A stretch of 10,637 bases of DNA from an uncultured Prevotellaceae bacterium (GTDB taxonomy: Bacteria; Bacteroidota; Bacteroidia; Bacteroidales; Bacteroidaceae). The position numbers were made by a program, and so were the translations under genes. Location: positions 1 to 10,637 of the forward strand of contig CALZOH010000108.1 in NCBI GenBank assembly GCA_945827465.1, written 5' to 3'. This document shows, piece by piece, positions 1 through 7,222 of the stretch. Position 1 is the first letter of the stretch. The number at the start of each line of letters is the position of its first letter. The notes beneath the pieces are model-generated. The model saw only the letters and a list, made by a program, of their open reading frames with translations, was not told where the DNA came from and searched no databases.

Positions 1-126
1 AGATGTAAAATGAAATCCGAGGGGTCGGATTGGGCTTTACATGAGATGTAAAATGAAATCCGAGGGGTCGGATTGGGCTTTACATGAGATGTAAAATGGA
101 ATCGGAGGGGTCGGATTGGGCTTACA
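1..126. repeat. 43-base tandem repeat, ~2.9 copies, nested palindromes
   Basis: Units start at 1, 44 and 87. The first two are identical. The third differs by two substitutions (99, 104), a one-base deletion near its end, and a divergent tail. Each intact unit holds an inner inverted repeat, AATCCGA-GGGG-TCGGATT (14-31), nested in an outer one, ATGTAAA (3-9) with TTTACAT (36-42). The outer arms also pair across the unit junction, TTTACAT-GAG-ATGTAAA (36-52). In the third unit the inner stem is weakened by C to G at 104. The period is not a multiple of three, so the array does not encode a repeated peptide. It lies just downstream of the minus-strand operon and could act as a transcript-end structure, but the stems have no U-tract. 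The array may extend left of the window. Confidence 0.93.
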
Positions 127-158
127 ACCTCTTGAAAGGAAAGGGAAGAGGGGAGAGA

Positions 159-602
159 TTATGGCTTTTTGGCCTTGGAATCTTTAGAAACAAAAAGCAT
201 TTTGGTCGGTAACTTAATCCACTTGCGGTTTTCCGCCCTTCTGATCGCGTTGTTACCCACGGTCTCGTAGAGAAGTTGACCGTTTTTATCAAAGGTGAAA
301 CAAATTTCTTGTTCATCCGACCCCAAGTCGTTGGAGAATCTGACCGTGGCTTTGCCCTTTTTGATTTTGAAGTCGGTCACAAACCATACGTCATACAACC
401 GTCCGGTCATGTATCCGTTCAATTTCCCCAGGAACGAATAGTTGGGCGCCACTAAGGTGGTGTCGTACAAATCGAGGGCAATGGTAATCTGATTCTCCTG
501 ATTGTAGAAAGTTCCCTTAAAAGGCTGCTCGTTCTTGTCGCCGGCAGGCAGGGCGAAGGACGTCAGTAACAGTAGCGAAGCAAAAAATAAGAGTTTCTTC
601 AT
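159..602 (-). CDS. Small exported protein of unknown function
   Basis: I do not recognise this 147-residue protein. Residues 1-20 form a clear signal peptide: MKK, a long Leu/Phe/Ala core, and a likely cleavage site after ALPA. There is no lipobox cysteine, so it is probably a soluble periplasmic or secreted protein. The mature part (about 127 residues) alternates polar and aromatic residues in a beta-rich pattern (TFYNQENQITIALDLYD, GRLYDVWFVTDFKIKKGKA), ends in a Lys-rich tail and has one cysteine (C101), so no intramolecular disulfide. The ATG at 602 follows AGGAGG nine bases upstream, an unusually good Shine-Dalgarno sequence for this phylum. That site lies in the end of the zinc-ribbon/FHA gene, whose stop is four bases away, suggesting translational coupling. 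It is the last gene of the minus-strand operon. Function is unknown; the call as a real gene is firm. Confidence 0.85.
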   Translation of the reverse strand: MKKLLFFASLLLLTSFALPAGDKNEQPFKGTFYNQENQITIALDLYDTTLVAPNYSFLGKLNGYMTGRLYDVWFVTDFKIKKGKATVRFSNDLGSDEQEICFTFDKNGQLLYETVGNNAIRRAENRKWIKLPTKMLFVSKDSKAKKP

Positions 603-606
603 GGGT

Positions 607-1110
607 TTATTCCTCCTTTTCTTTGGGTAGAGAGAAAATCATTGAGGTGGCACCGATGGTGATGATGGCATCATCCTCAAGATTGATTCTGTCGGCATCT
701 TTCAGAATGGTGTCGTGATAGAATGTTCCCGTATTACTGGGCGCGTCGCGCAATATGAAACAGAGTTCCTGCTTTTTGTTGCGCTTCACCGTAATGATGC
801 AATGGGTGGTATCGATGCTCGGGTCGGTGGTGACGATGGGAGCATTGGCCGGAGTTCCCTTCACATAGCGCCCGATGATATTCTCACCCATATAGAGCGG
901 AATGACCTGCTGGTTGTGAAACGAATTTTCAATCACGGAAAGATAAGCCAAGGCCGGTTTCGCTTCGGTGGGAGTGTCTGACGGCTTCACGCGTACCTTA
1001 AAACTCTTTTTGCAAGCAGCACACTCAAACACCAATATTCTGCCAACGGGGTATTTATTCCCGTCAAACGTTAAGTAAGCACCACATTTGGGACAAGCAA
1101 CACGTTTCAT
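607..1110 (-). CDS. Zinc-ribbon plus FHA-domain protein
   Basis: 167 residues, no signal peptide or membrane segment, so cytoplasmic. Residues 6-33 form a zinc ribbon with two CxxC knuckles (CPKC 6-9, CAAC 30-33), like the MJ0042-type finger at the N terminus of many bacterial regulatory or scaffold proteins. Residues about 57-160 look like a forkhead-associated domain: a GENIIGR strand with G80/R81, a DTTH loop (100-103) and an SNTGTFYHD segment (125-133). FHA domains usually bind phosphothreonine peptides. Here the usual Ser of the SxxH loop is Asp100, so phosphopeptide binding may be altered or lost. The ATG at 1110 follows an AT-only stretch with no Shine-Dalgarno. The gene is 36 bases after the HU/SPOR gene and four bases before the exported protein, which suggests an adaptor role in the same process. 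Domain calls come from motif reading; no partner is known. Confidence 0.88.
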   Translation of the reverse strand: MKRVACPKCGAYLTFDGNKYPVGRILVFECAACKKSFKVRVKPSDTPTEAKPALAYLSVIENSFHNQQVIPLYMGENIIGRYVKGTPANAPIVTTDPSIDTTHCIITVKRNKKQELCFILRDAPSNTGTFYHDTILKDADRINLEDDAIITIGATSMIFSLPKEKEE

Positions 1111-1146
1111 ATATATATAATGGAAAGGGAAGTAGGAGGAGATAGA

Positions 1147-2247
1147 TTATTTCACCAGCAGAATCCAGGCATTTTCCATGCAGGGATGCTCAGCCATCAG
1201 TTGGCGACGGGCTTGCAGAGCCTCTTCTTCGGTGGGATATTGCGAGTAAACCACGCGCAACATCTTATTACGTTCCCATACATGGGCTTCGGTCAGGCCT
1301 TCCTTCTGAAGTTGCTCTACAAATATCTCGGCATTCTTCATTTTGATCGAACTGGCCAATACAATGGTATAATAAGAAGTGGAGGGTTGAACCTGGGGAG
1401 CCTCGGTTTCAGTCAAAGCGGGAGCATCTTCAGGCTCAGCAGCAGGCGTTACCTCTTCGGCAGGGGCATTCAAGGCCTCGGACTCTTGCTTTACCTCTGG
1501 TGCCGGCTGTTGTTTCAGGGCCTGACGGTTGGCGAGCGCTTCCTCAATCACCGCTTTGATGGGGAATCCGTAGAAAGCACCGTTTTCACTCGAAAGCTGA
1601 CAAAGGTCATTCTGCGAATGATTGGCGATGGGTACGGGGAAAGCCAAGTAGAAGATAACAGCCAACACGACGGCGGCAGCATAATGGGCAACCGATTTGT
1701 TGAGTCGGATGATGTAATGACGGGGCTCGTCTTCCATCGTCTCGTCTTCATCTTCTGCAGGGGTAAAGGGCGCGGGTAGGGGAGCTGGTGCAACGGCCGG
1801 CTCTTCTTCCACCACGTCGGCTACTTGATAAGGCTCGGGCTTGATAGCGTCCAAACCATATAGGTCGGGGTCTACAATTCCGCTGTCGTTCTTAGGAGTA
1901 AAAAGAATGGTATTGTTTGCATTGAGTTCCAGGCTGCCGATGTTCTCAAACACGTAAGAACCGTTTTGGCGTAATTGCTCCCAAATGTTCTCTGTTTCGC
2001 GCTCCACAATGCGGTTAGCCTCCGGAAAATTCGTGTCGTAGGCCTGCATATAGGCTTGAACCAGTAATCCGTCGTTGATGTTGAGGCGGGAATTAAAACT
2101 AATGGTGCGAGTCGGGGGATACAAGAGACCGCTTTCTTCGTCAAAATACGATGGTTCATAACTGGTTACAAATCCTCCCAAGTTGGGAATGATTACGCAG
2201 TCATGCTTTAATAAAAGTTTCTCTATGTATTTCTCAATGCTGATCAT
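1147..2247 (-). CDS. HU-CCDC81/SPOR transmembrane protein
   Basis: 366 residues from the chosen start. Residues 1 to about 57 (IEKYIEKLLLKHDCVIIPNLGGF) and 58-130 match the paired bacterial HU-CCDC81 domains, a Bacteroidetes branch of the HU/IHF DNA-binding superfamily. An acidic, Pro-rich linker (about 140-175) precedes one membrane segment (about 187-204, HYAAAVVLAVIFYLAF). A second Ala/Pro/Glu-rich linker leads to a C-terminal SPOR domain (about 290-366, YYTIVLASSIKMKNAEIFVEQLQ), a fold that binds denuded septal glycan. The expected topology puts the HU part in the cytoplasm and the SPOR part in the periplasm, which would tie DNA or another HU ligand to the division site; that role is inferred for the family. 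The frame stays open to an ATG at 2283, but the promoter elements lie in that extension and the HU homology begins at MISIEKY, so 2247 is preferred. First gene of a three-gene operon. Confidence 0.9.
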   Translation of the reverse strand: MISIEKYIEKLLLKHDCVIIPNLGGFVTSYEPSYFDEESGLLYPPTRTISFNSRLNINDGLLVQAYMQAYDTNFPEANRIVERETENIWEQLRQNGSYVFENIGSLELNANNTILFTPKNDSGIVDPDLYGLDAIKPEPYQVADVVEEEPAVAPAPLPAPFTPAEDEDETMEDEPRHYIIRLNKSVAHYAAAVVLAVIFYLAFPVPIANHSQNDLCQLSSENGAFYGFPIKAVIEEALANRQALKQQPAPEVKQESEALNAPAEEVTPAAEPEDAPALTETEAPQVQPSTSYYTIVLASSIKMKNAEIFVEQLQKEGLTEAHVWERNKMLRVVYSQYPTEEEALQARRQLMAEHPCMENAWILLVK

Positions 2248-2253
2248 GTGATG

Positions 2254-2283
2254 CAAAGATAAACATTCTTTCTTTGATGCCAA
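2254..2283 (-). promoter_or_regulatory. Bacteroidetes-type promoter of the minus-strand operon
   Basis: On the minus strand, TTG (2283-2281) is followed by 19 bases and then TATCTTTG (2261-2254). This fits the Bacteroidetes consensus of a -33 TTTG/TTG element, 19-21 bases, and a -7 TAnnTTTG element. Transcription would begin roughly at 2246-2249, at or within a few bases of the ATG at 2247, giving an almost leaderless message. The elements overlap the 12 codons of the longer reading frame that starts at 2283, which argues against that start. Confidence 0.7.
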
Positions 2284-2545
2284 CGAAATTTCCGAACAAA
2301 TAATTGACGATATTTAATATCCTTTTTCATTCCGATTTTATCTCTTATTTGATTCCGTGATGTTTATCCTTTGACGAGATTTTGATGATTCCCGAATTTT
2401 TTTTGAGTACACCGGCATTTGATTTTTTCAGATGCCATTTCGGAAACCTCCGATCACTCCCGTCGAGTCAAATTGTGCTCTTGGGTAAATGAAGGTTGAT
2501 AAAATGTTTTTAAACACTTTCAAACTATAAACGTAATTATTTTGT
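2284..2545. other. AT-rich divergent intergenic region
   Basis: This stretch between the divergent operons has stops in all useful frames and no recognisable gene or known RNA family. The one clear structure is an imperfect inverted repeat at 2414-2436: GGCATTTGA, a five-T loop, TCAGATGCC, a nine-pair stem with one G-T wobble. No U-tract follows the stem on either strand, so it is not an obvious terminator. I saw no further TAnnTTTG element on the plus strand here. The region probably holds regulator sites for one or both operons, but none can be named. Confidence 0.6.
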
Positions 2546-2553
2546 TACATTTG
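2546..2553 (+). promoter_or_regulatory. -7 element of the plus-strand operon
   Basis: TACATTTG matches the Bacteroidetes -7 consensus TAnnTTTG. The sequence 19-24 bases upstream (around 2518-2527, TTTCAAACTA) has no good TTTG, so the -33 element is weak. A start near 2560 would give a leader of about 70 bases before the ATG at 2631. The box abuts its near mirror image, CAAACTTA, giving TACATTTGCAAACTTA with a central TTTGCAAA palindrome. Confidence 0.55.
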
Positions 2554-2596
2554 CAAACTTATAAAAAGAAAGCATAGATATTATACACCTTCAACT

Positions 2597-2609
2597 GACC
2601 CAATGGGTC
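2597..2609 (+). promoter_or_regulatory. Short hairpin in the leader of the CotH gene
   Basis: GACCC-AAT-GGGTC is a perfect five-pair, GC-rich stem in an otherwise AT-rich leader, ending 21 bases before the ATG at 2631. It could be an RNA stem affecting initiation or a small operator dyad. It is short enough to arise by chance, and no protein or ligand can be assigned. Confidence 0.3.
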
Positions 2610-2630
2610 GATAGATAATTCGTTATAATA

Positions 2631-5549
2631 ATGAAAACTAATAGTTTTTTCAACGTACTGCGTGCTCTTCTCTGTCTGTTTCTGTTGTCTGTGTCAGCCG
2701 TGACAGAAGCATCGCTTACTTTTAACCCCCTGACCAAATATCGTATCGTATGCAAACAGTATGGTAAAGGCGGTGTCGCATTAGGCACGCTACATAGTCG
2801 TCAGACGGCTTTGTACTATATTTCCATGAGTGAAGAAAACAGCGATCAGTTATGGATCTTCAACGAGGTAGGTCCCGAACAATTCACCATACAGAATGCA
2901 CAGTCCAAAGAGTACATTACCTATAATGGCATCTATTCGGGAACGATGAATCGTTATATCTGTATGACCACCGAACTGAAAGGCGATTCTTCCTTGTGGA
3001 ATATCAAGCCATCAGACGATGGGAAATCCTATAAAATCGGGTGTGTGTTAGATGTTCACGCTCGTTATTTCAATGTACGTTCAAATCAGGTGGTTGGTAC
3101 CTATCCCGAATCCGACAGCGATAATTCTCTTTTCTTCTTTTATGACGAATCGGGTAATGAATACAAACCCGTAGACCGTTCGGATGATGCTTACGGTACA
3201 ACCGTTTTGGGCAATTATTGGGAATCAACCGGATTGTCACTTCCTGTTGCTTATACTACCGACACCTCTAATCCTATATTATATACGATTAAAAACATTC
3301 GTTCCAATCTCTACGTGGTGGTTGACCCATCTGATCACATGTTGGCACAATCAGACCAACCCTCCACACAATTCTATTTTGTAAAGGGAACGGATGGTGT
3401 CAACATCTATACGTCTGATGGATATTATGTGAGCGGCTACATACGCGGAACAAGTCAGAAAAACATTGAGGCCATAGCGGGAACTACATCGGTTAATGAC
3501 AACACTTGGGGTTTTGACTTCTCTTCGTCAAGCAATCCCGGATATGGTGTCAAGGTGGTCACCTGTTCCAAGAACGGTACCAATAATACGTTAATCACGC
3601 AAAAGAAGAATTACTGGAATGACTATTTCCAACAATTCCTCTGTTATTTTTCGCTCGACAATGGTTCTACCTTCCGTTTCTTGTCAACAGACCCCCGTCA
3701 CCGAGAGTATTTAGCACAAAACGGTCTGTATGTTCCTCAGATGGGCGTATCGGCCGGCCTTTCAGATATGGTTGCCATCATCGATACCTTATTAATCAAT
3801 AATAAAACCGCCATTTATGATTATAAATATGGAGTGTATATGTTACCGATTCCCGAGTTCTATCGTGGCGGCAAAGATTTTGAAGCCAAGGTATATGCTG
3901 CATTCAAGAATCGCCAGCAATTGGAGTTGCGTATCGATGGTGAAACGATAGAAAATGGCGGTACGCATGTATTTGAGGAAGTTGGCGGTGACAAAACCTA
4001 TCGTATCTCTCTATGGAAGGATGGCGTTTGCCGTTCATCCGTCGATTTGGTGATGACCTTCCTACCTATCGTAGAAATCAATGGCAGTTCATTCGGATCA
4101 ACATTCAAGCCGGGTATGATACGTGTGAACGATCCGTTGGTGAATGTTCCGATAGATTCGTTATATCATGCCAACATTCGTCACCGTGGTGCTACGGCCA
4201 TGGGGAAACAAAAGAAAGCGTATGCCATCAAGCTCAAGGATGCAGCCGGTAACTCCATTGACCGCGCCTTCCTGAACATGCGTGAAGACAACAATTGGAT
4301 ACTTGACGCAATGGCTGTCGAACCCGGCAGAATGCGTAATCGTGTGGCCATGGACTTGTGGACCGACTTTTCAGCAGCGCCCTATCAAAAGCAATATGAG
4401 AAGAAAGCCTTCAATGGTACGCATGGACGTTTTGTTGAGGTACTCTTAAACGGCGAATATGCCGGTCTCTACTGTATGACGGAGAAGATCGACCGCAAGC
4501 AATTAAAGTTGAAGAAATTCAAGGAGGGTGCTACCGAATCGGTTGCCGACACAGTCCGTGGCTCTCTCTATAAATCAGCCGGGTGGACTTACGAAATATT
4601 CATGGGACATGAACCCGATTCGCGCAGTTATCCGATGCGTCGTCCTGTTATGTACAACAATAAAAGTGAAACATGGAGCAGTTGGGAATACAAATATCCT
4701 GATGTTACCGAAGGCGAACCCATTGATTGGAATCCGCTTTTTACGGCGGTCAATTTGGTATCGACTGCCTCCAATGCGACTTTTAACAATCAGGTGTCTA
4801 CCTACTTTGATTTACCGGTATTCTTAGATTATTACCTGTTTATCGAACTATTGTTGGCAACCGACAACCATGGAAAGAACATGTATCTGTATAATTACGA
4901 CCAGACCAAATATAAAACCATCGGTGTTGCGCCTTGGGATTTGGATGGTACCTTTGGCCGTCGTTGGGAGGGAAGCAATTATCTGACCAAAAATGCCAAG
5001 CAAGACTTCATTTCTTTCCTTTGGGCGTATGAGCATGGAGAGTATGTGCTCTATAAACGTTTGATGGAAAACAATACTGCCAACTGGAATACCAAATTGG
5101 CCAATCGCTATGCGCAGTTGAGAGCCACCTACTTTACACATTCATCGTTGTTGAAGCGTTTCAGTGATTATCGCGAACTCATCAAAGACAGTGGTGCCGA
5201 TGTGCGTGAAATCAATCGTTGGCAAGGCTCTGACGGCATCTATATGGATTTTGATGCTGAGCTTACATACCTCGACACGTGGTTGGCCGACCGACTCGCA
5301 GCATTGGATGCCCAGTACAAATATACCATGCCCGACGGTGTGCAGATGATCGAAAAGACTTATTTGGGCGCTTCGGGAGGTAAAGGCAAGATCTTGGTGC
5401 ACACCAATTGTCCCGATGTCGAAATCAGTGTGGTCAGCATGGCTGGTATTACGTTGCGTCGGCAGACGGTGCCTGAAGGTGTTACCACTATCAATGGCAT
5501 TGCTCCCGGTATTTATTTGGTTAACGGCCAGAAAGTAGTGGTTAGATAA
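2631..5549 (+). CDS. Secreted CotH-kinase-family protein with C-terminal sorting-like domain
   Basis: 972 residues. A signal peptide (1 to about 27) leads to two regions, about 34-160 and 214-350, whose pattern (YRIVCKQYGKGG, LWIFNEVGPEQFTIQNAQSKEYI, then a W-I repeat) resembles beta-trefoil/ricin-like lectin folds. A likely Ig-like segment follows (about 410-485). Residues about 510-890 match the CotH kinase family (spore coat protein H): RHRGATAMGKQKKAYAIKL, RMRNRVAMDLW (567-577), TEKIDR (617-622), DNHGKN (745-750) and PWDLDGTFG (768-776), which hold the expected Glu/Asp ATP-metal ligands. CotH proteins are atypical protein kinases. The tail (about 917-972, ending GIYLVNGQKVVVR) resembles a type A sorting domain of the type IX secretion system, so cell-surface display or release is likely. 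It is several times larger than Bacillus CotH, mainly through the N-terminal additions. First gene of the plus-strand operon; its substrate is unknown. Confidence 0.9.
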   Translation: MKTNSFFNVLRALLCLFLLSVSAVTEASLTFNPLTKYRIVCKQYGKGGVALGTLHSRQTALYYISMSEENSDQLWIFNEVGPEQFTIQNAQSKEYITYNGIYSGTMNRYICMTTELKGDSSLWNIKPSDDGKSYKIGCVLDVHARYFNVRSNQVVGTYPESDSDNSLFFFYDESGNEYKPVDRSDDAYGTTVLGNYWESTGLSLPVAYTTDTSNPILYTIKNIRSNLYVVVDPSDHMLAQSDQPSTQFYFVKGTDGVNIYTSDGYYVSGYIRGTSQKNIEAIAGTTSVNDNTWGFDFSSSSNPGYGVKVVTCSKNGTNNTLITQKKNYWNDYFQQFLCYFSLDNGSTFRFLSTDPRHREYLAQNGLYVPQMGVSAGLSDMVAIIDTLLINNKTAIYDYKYGVYMLPIPEFYRGGKDFEAKVYAAFKNRQQLELRIDGETIENGGTHVFEEVGGDKTYRISLWKDGVCRSSVDLVMTFLPIVEINGSSFGSTFKPGMIRVNDPLVNVPIDSLYHANIRHRGATAMGKQKKAYAIKLKDAAGNSIDRAFLNMREDNNWILDAMAVEPGRMRNRVAMDLWTDFSAAPYQKQYEKKAFNGTHGRFVEVLLNGEYAGLYCMTEKIDRKQLKLKKFKEGATESVADTVRGSLYKSAGWTYEIFMGHEPDSRSYPMRRPVMYNNKSETWSSWEYKYPDVTEGEPIDWNPLFTAVNLVSTASNATFNNQVSTYFDLPVFLDYYLFIELLLATDNHGKNMYLYNYDQTKYKTIGVAPWDLDGTFGRRWEGSNYLTKNAKQDFISFLWAYEHGEYVLYKRLMENNTANWNTKLANRYAQLRATYFTHSSLLKRFSDYRELIKDSGADVREINRWQGSDGIYMDFDAELTYLDTWLADRLAALDAQYKYTMPDGVQMIEKTYLGASGGKGKILVHTNCPDVEISVVSMAGITLRRQTVPEGVTTINGIAPGIYLVNGQKVVVR

Positions 5550-5591
5550 TCCGAATGATTCAATGGTTTGAAATTAATTGACTTGATAAAG

Positions 5592-7199
5592 ATGAAAAAA
5601 AAGACACCCATATTGAAACAAAAAGAAAAACAGAAAGCATCGCCCTCCGTCAAAGCCGTGGATGCTAAGCCTAAACGGGCATTACCTTTTATTCCGCCTT
5701 TCGTAGTGCTCCTGCTGATGCTTTGGATATTTGCCGGTATGGTCTATGGTGATGTGTTCTACATGGCCGAACAGCATAGTTTCTTTGCTTTCGACCCGTT
5801 GTTGATGAAGAATGTCACCGACCAGAGCAACGGATGGTTGGTCATGGTAGGTCGTTTCTTTCTCCTTTCATACCATATACCTGTTTTGGGCGGTTTATTA
5901 TGGGCATTGGTGATCACTTCAGCGATGTGGATGCTTGGTTATGCTTTGCGATGCACGGGCTATCTGCGTTTAATACCTCTCGTACTACCGTTTCTGTTCG
6001 CCGTTTATGTAATGTCCAAAGGTTTGAACTTATATTACCAGTTTGATCCGTATTGGTTGTTTTCTTATCCGCTGGTATTGTGGTGCGTTGCTTTGGTGGC
6101 TGCTTTGGTAGTTCGCCTCGTTACCCACCGTCATATTCCATCGCTTCTACGTGATGGCTTCGCCGATACTTCGCGTCAAAGGCTCACGATCGGTTGTTCC
6201 TTGTTAGTTCTGTTTGTTGCTTTGATGATCGACGCCGTTCCTTTTCATGTCAATGAGCGAGCCACCGCTACCATGCAGCGACAATTGCAAGAACAGGATT
6301 GGGAAGCCATGCTTCGTACGGCTGAGGGAGTGAAGCGTCCCGGTCGTACTGTGGCTTGCTATCGTGCCATAGCTCTTTCGCAAACCGGACAGATTTCATC
6401 GCGTCTGTTCGACACGCATTATCAATATCCCGATCTGGGTTTGAAGAATCGGGCAGGACAGGTTGATAATGGTACGGAATATTATGCTGCCGATGGCGAT
6501 TTTTATGCCGGTCTGATCAATACGTCTTATCATGAGTCGATGGAAAGAACCGTGATTGACGGAATTACTGTTTATCGTTTGAAGCGCATGTTTCTCTGTG
6601 CACTATTAAATAATGAACGTCAATTAGCCTATAAATATTATACCATTTTGTCGCATCATCCGCTTGAAGGTAAGTTCCTAAGTAAGTATGGTCCGATGAT
6701 GCAGAAATCGGATGCGATACTCGAAGAACCTAATTTTCGGTTAGTAGCTGAATTGATGCCTGTTGATGATTCGTTTGAACAATGGTATCGTACTCCTTAT
6801 TTTATCGGTTACAACATCATGCTTACAGCAGGTCGCAGCCGTCGTGCGCTTGAGAACTCTTTGGTTGCATGTCTTTATGCCAAGGAACTCACTGCCTTCT
6901 ATCAGCGAACTGCACCTCTCCAGGGGGAATCGCTGCCACAGAGTTTCGACGAAGCTCTTGCCATGATTGGCATCAAGGACGGAAACAGTTTGCAACCTTA
7001 TGTAGTAACACCGCTTTCGACGGAGAGGGTGCGTTCCTTCTTGCGTGATGCTGTGCAATATAAGGGACAAGATCGCAAAGAAGTGTATTATGAACTTTCA
7101 CCCAAGTATCAGGGCTACTATCCGTTCTATTATTACTTCCAGAATATTCCCGATAAAAATTACATGAAATACGACCGTGAATCGGGACGTGTTAATTAA
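5592..7199 (+). CDS. Polytopic membrane protein with helical C-terminal half (DUF6057-like)
   Basis: 535 residues from ATG 5592. The frame also opens at a TTG (5568), but the ATG directly before the Lys-rich MKKKTPILKQKEKQK stretch is more plausible. After a basic cytoplasmic head come about five membrane segments: roughly 33-55, 97-118, 125-143, 155-176 and 197-216. The remaining ~315 residues are soluble, helical and rich in Tyr/Arg (LNNERQLAYKYYTILSHHP, TPYFIGYNIMLTAGRSRRALE), resembling degenerate TPR-like helical pairs that probably face the periplasm. I associate this layout with DUF6057, a Bacteroidetes family of unknown function, from memory only. I see no enzyme motif. The gene is 42 bases after the CotH gene and 23 before the haem-motif lipoprotein, so it may be their inner-membrane partner. 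Confidence 0.82.
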   Translation: MKKKTPILKQKEKQKASPSVKAVDAKPKRALPFIPPFVVLLLMLWIFAGMVYGDVFYMAEQHSFFAFDPLLMKNVTDQSNGWLVMVGRFFLLSYHIPVLGGLLWALVITSAMWMLGYALRCTGYLRLIPLVLPFLFAVYVMSKGLNLYYQFDPYWLFSYPLVLWCVALVAALVVRLVTHRHIPSLLRDGFADTSRQRLTIGCSLLVLFVALMIDAVPFHVNERATATMQRQLQEQDWEAMLRTAEGVKRPGRTVACYRAIALSQTGQISSRLFDTHYQYPDLGLKNRAGQVDNGTEYYAADGDFYAGLINTSYHESMERTVIDGITVYRLKRMFLCALLNNERQLAYKYYTILSHHPLEGKFLSKYGPMMQKSDAILEEPNFRLVAELMPVDDSFEQWYRTPYFIGYNIMLTAGRSRRALENSLVACLYAKELTAFYQRTAPLQGESLPQSFDEALAMIGIKDGNSLQPYVVTPLSTERVRSFLRDAVQYKGQDRKEVYYELSPKYQGYYPFYYYFQNIPDKNYMKYDRESGRVN

Positions 7200-7222
7200 T
7201 TGATCTCTTTATTTGTCATTGT

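Noticed and set aside
1..126. CRISPR array
   Set aside because: The units abut with no unique spacers, and there are no cas genes. The same holds for the 10501-10637 array.
1120..1779. 219-residue plus-strand frame
   Set aside because: Antisense to the HU-CCDC81/SPOR gene, with low-complexity composition caused by that gene's Pro/Glu/Ala linkers.
2248..2283. ATG at 2283 as start of the HU-CCDC81/SPOR protein
   Set aside because: The extension overlaps the -33/-7 promoter elements and adds residues with no family similarity.
2554..2561. Minus-strand -7 element (TAAGTTTG), giving a second promoter for the left operon
   Set aside because: It matches TAnnTTTG, but no TTG lies 19-21 bases upstream on that strand, and the closer promoter at 2254-2283 is far better. 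It is probably half of the TTTGCAAA palindrome.
5568..5591. TTG at 5568 as start of the membrane protein
   Set aside because: An ATG at 5592 directly precedes the basic head; the extra eight residues bring no recognisable feature.
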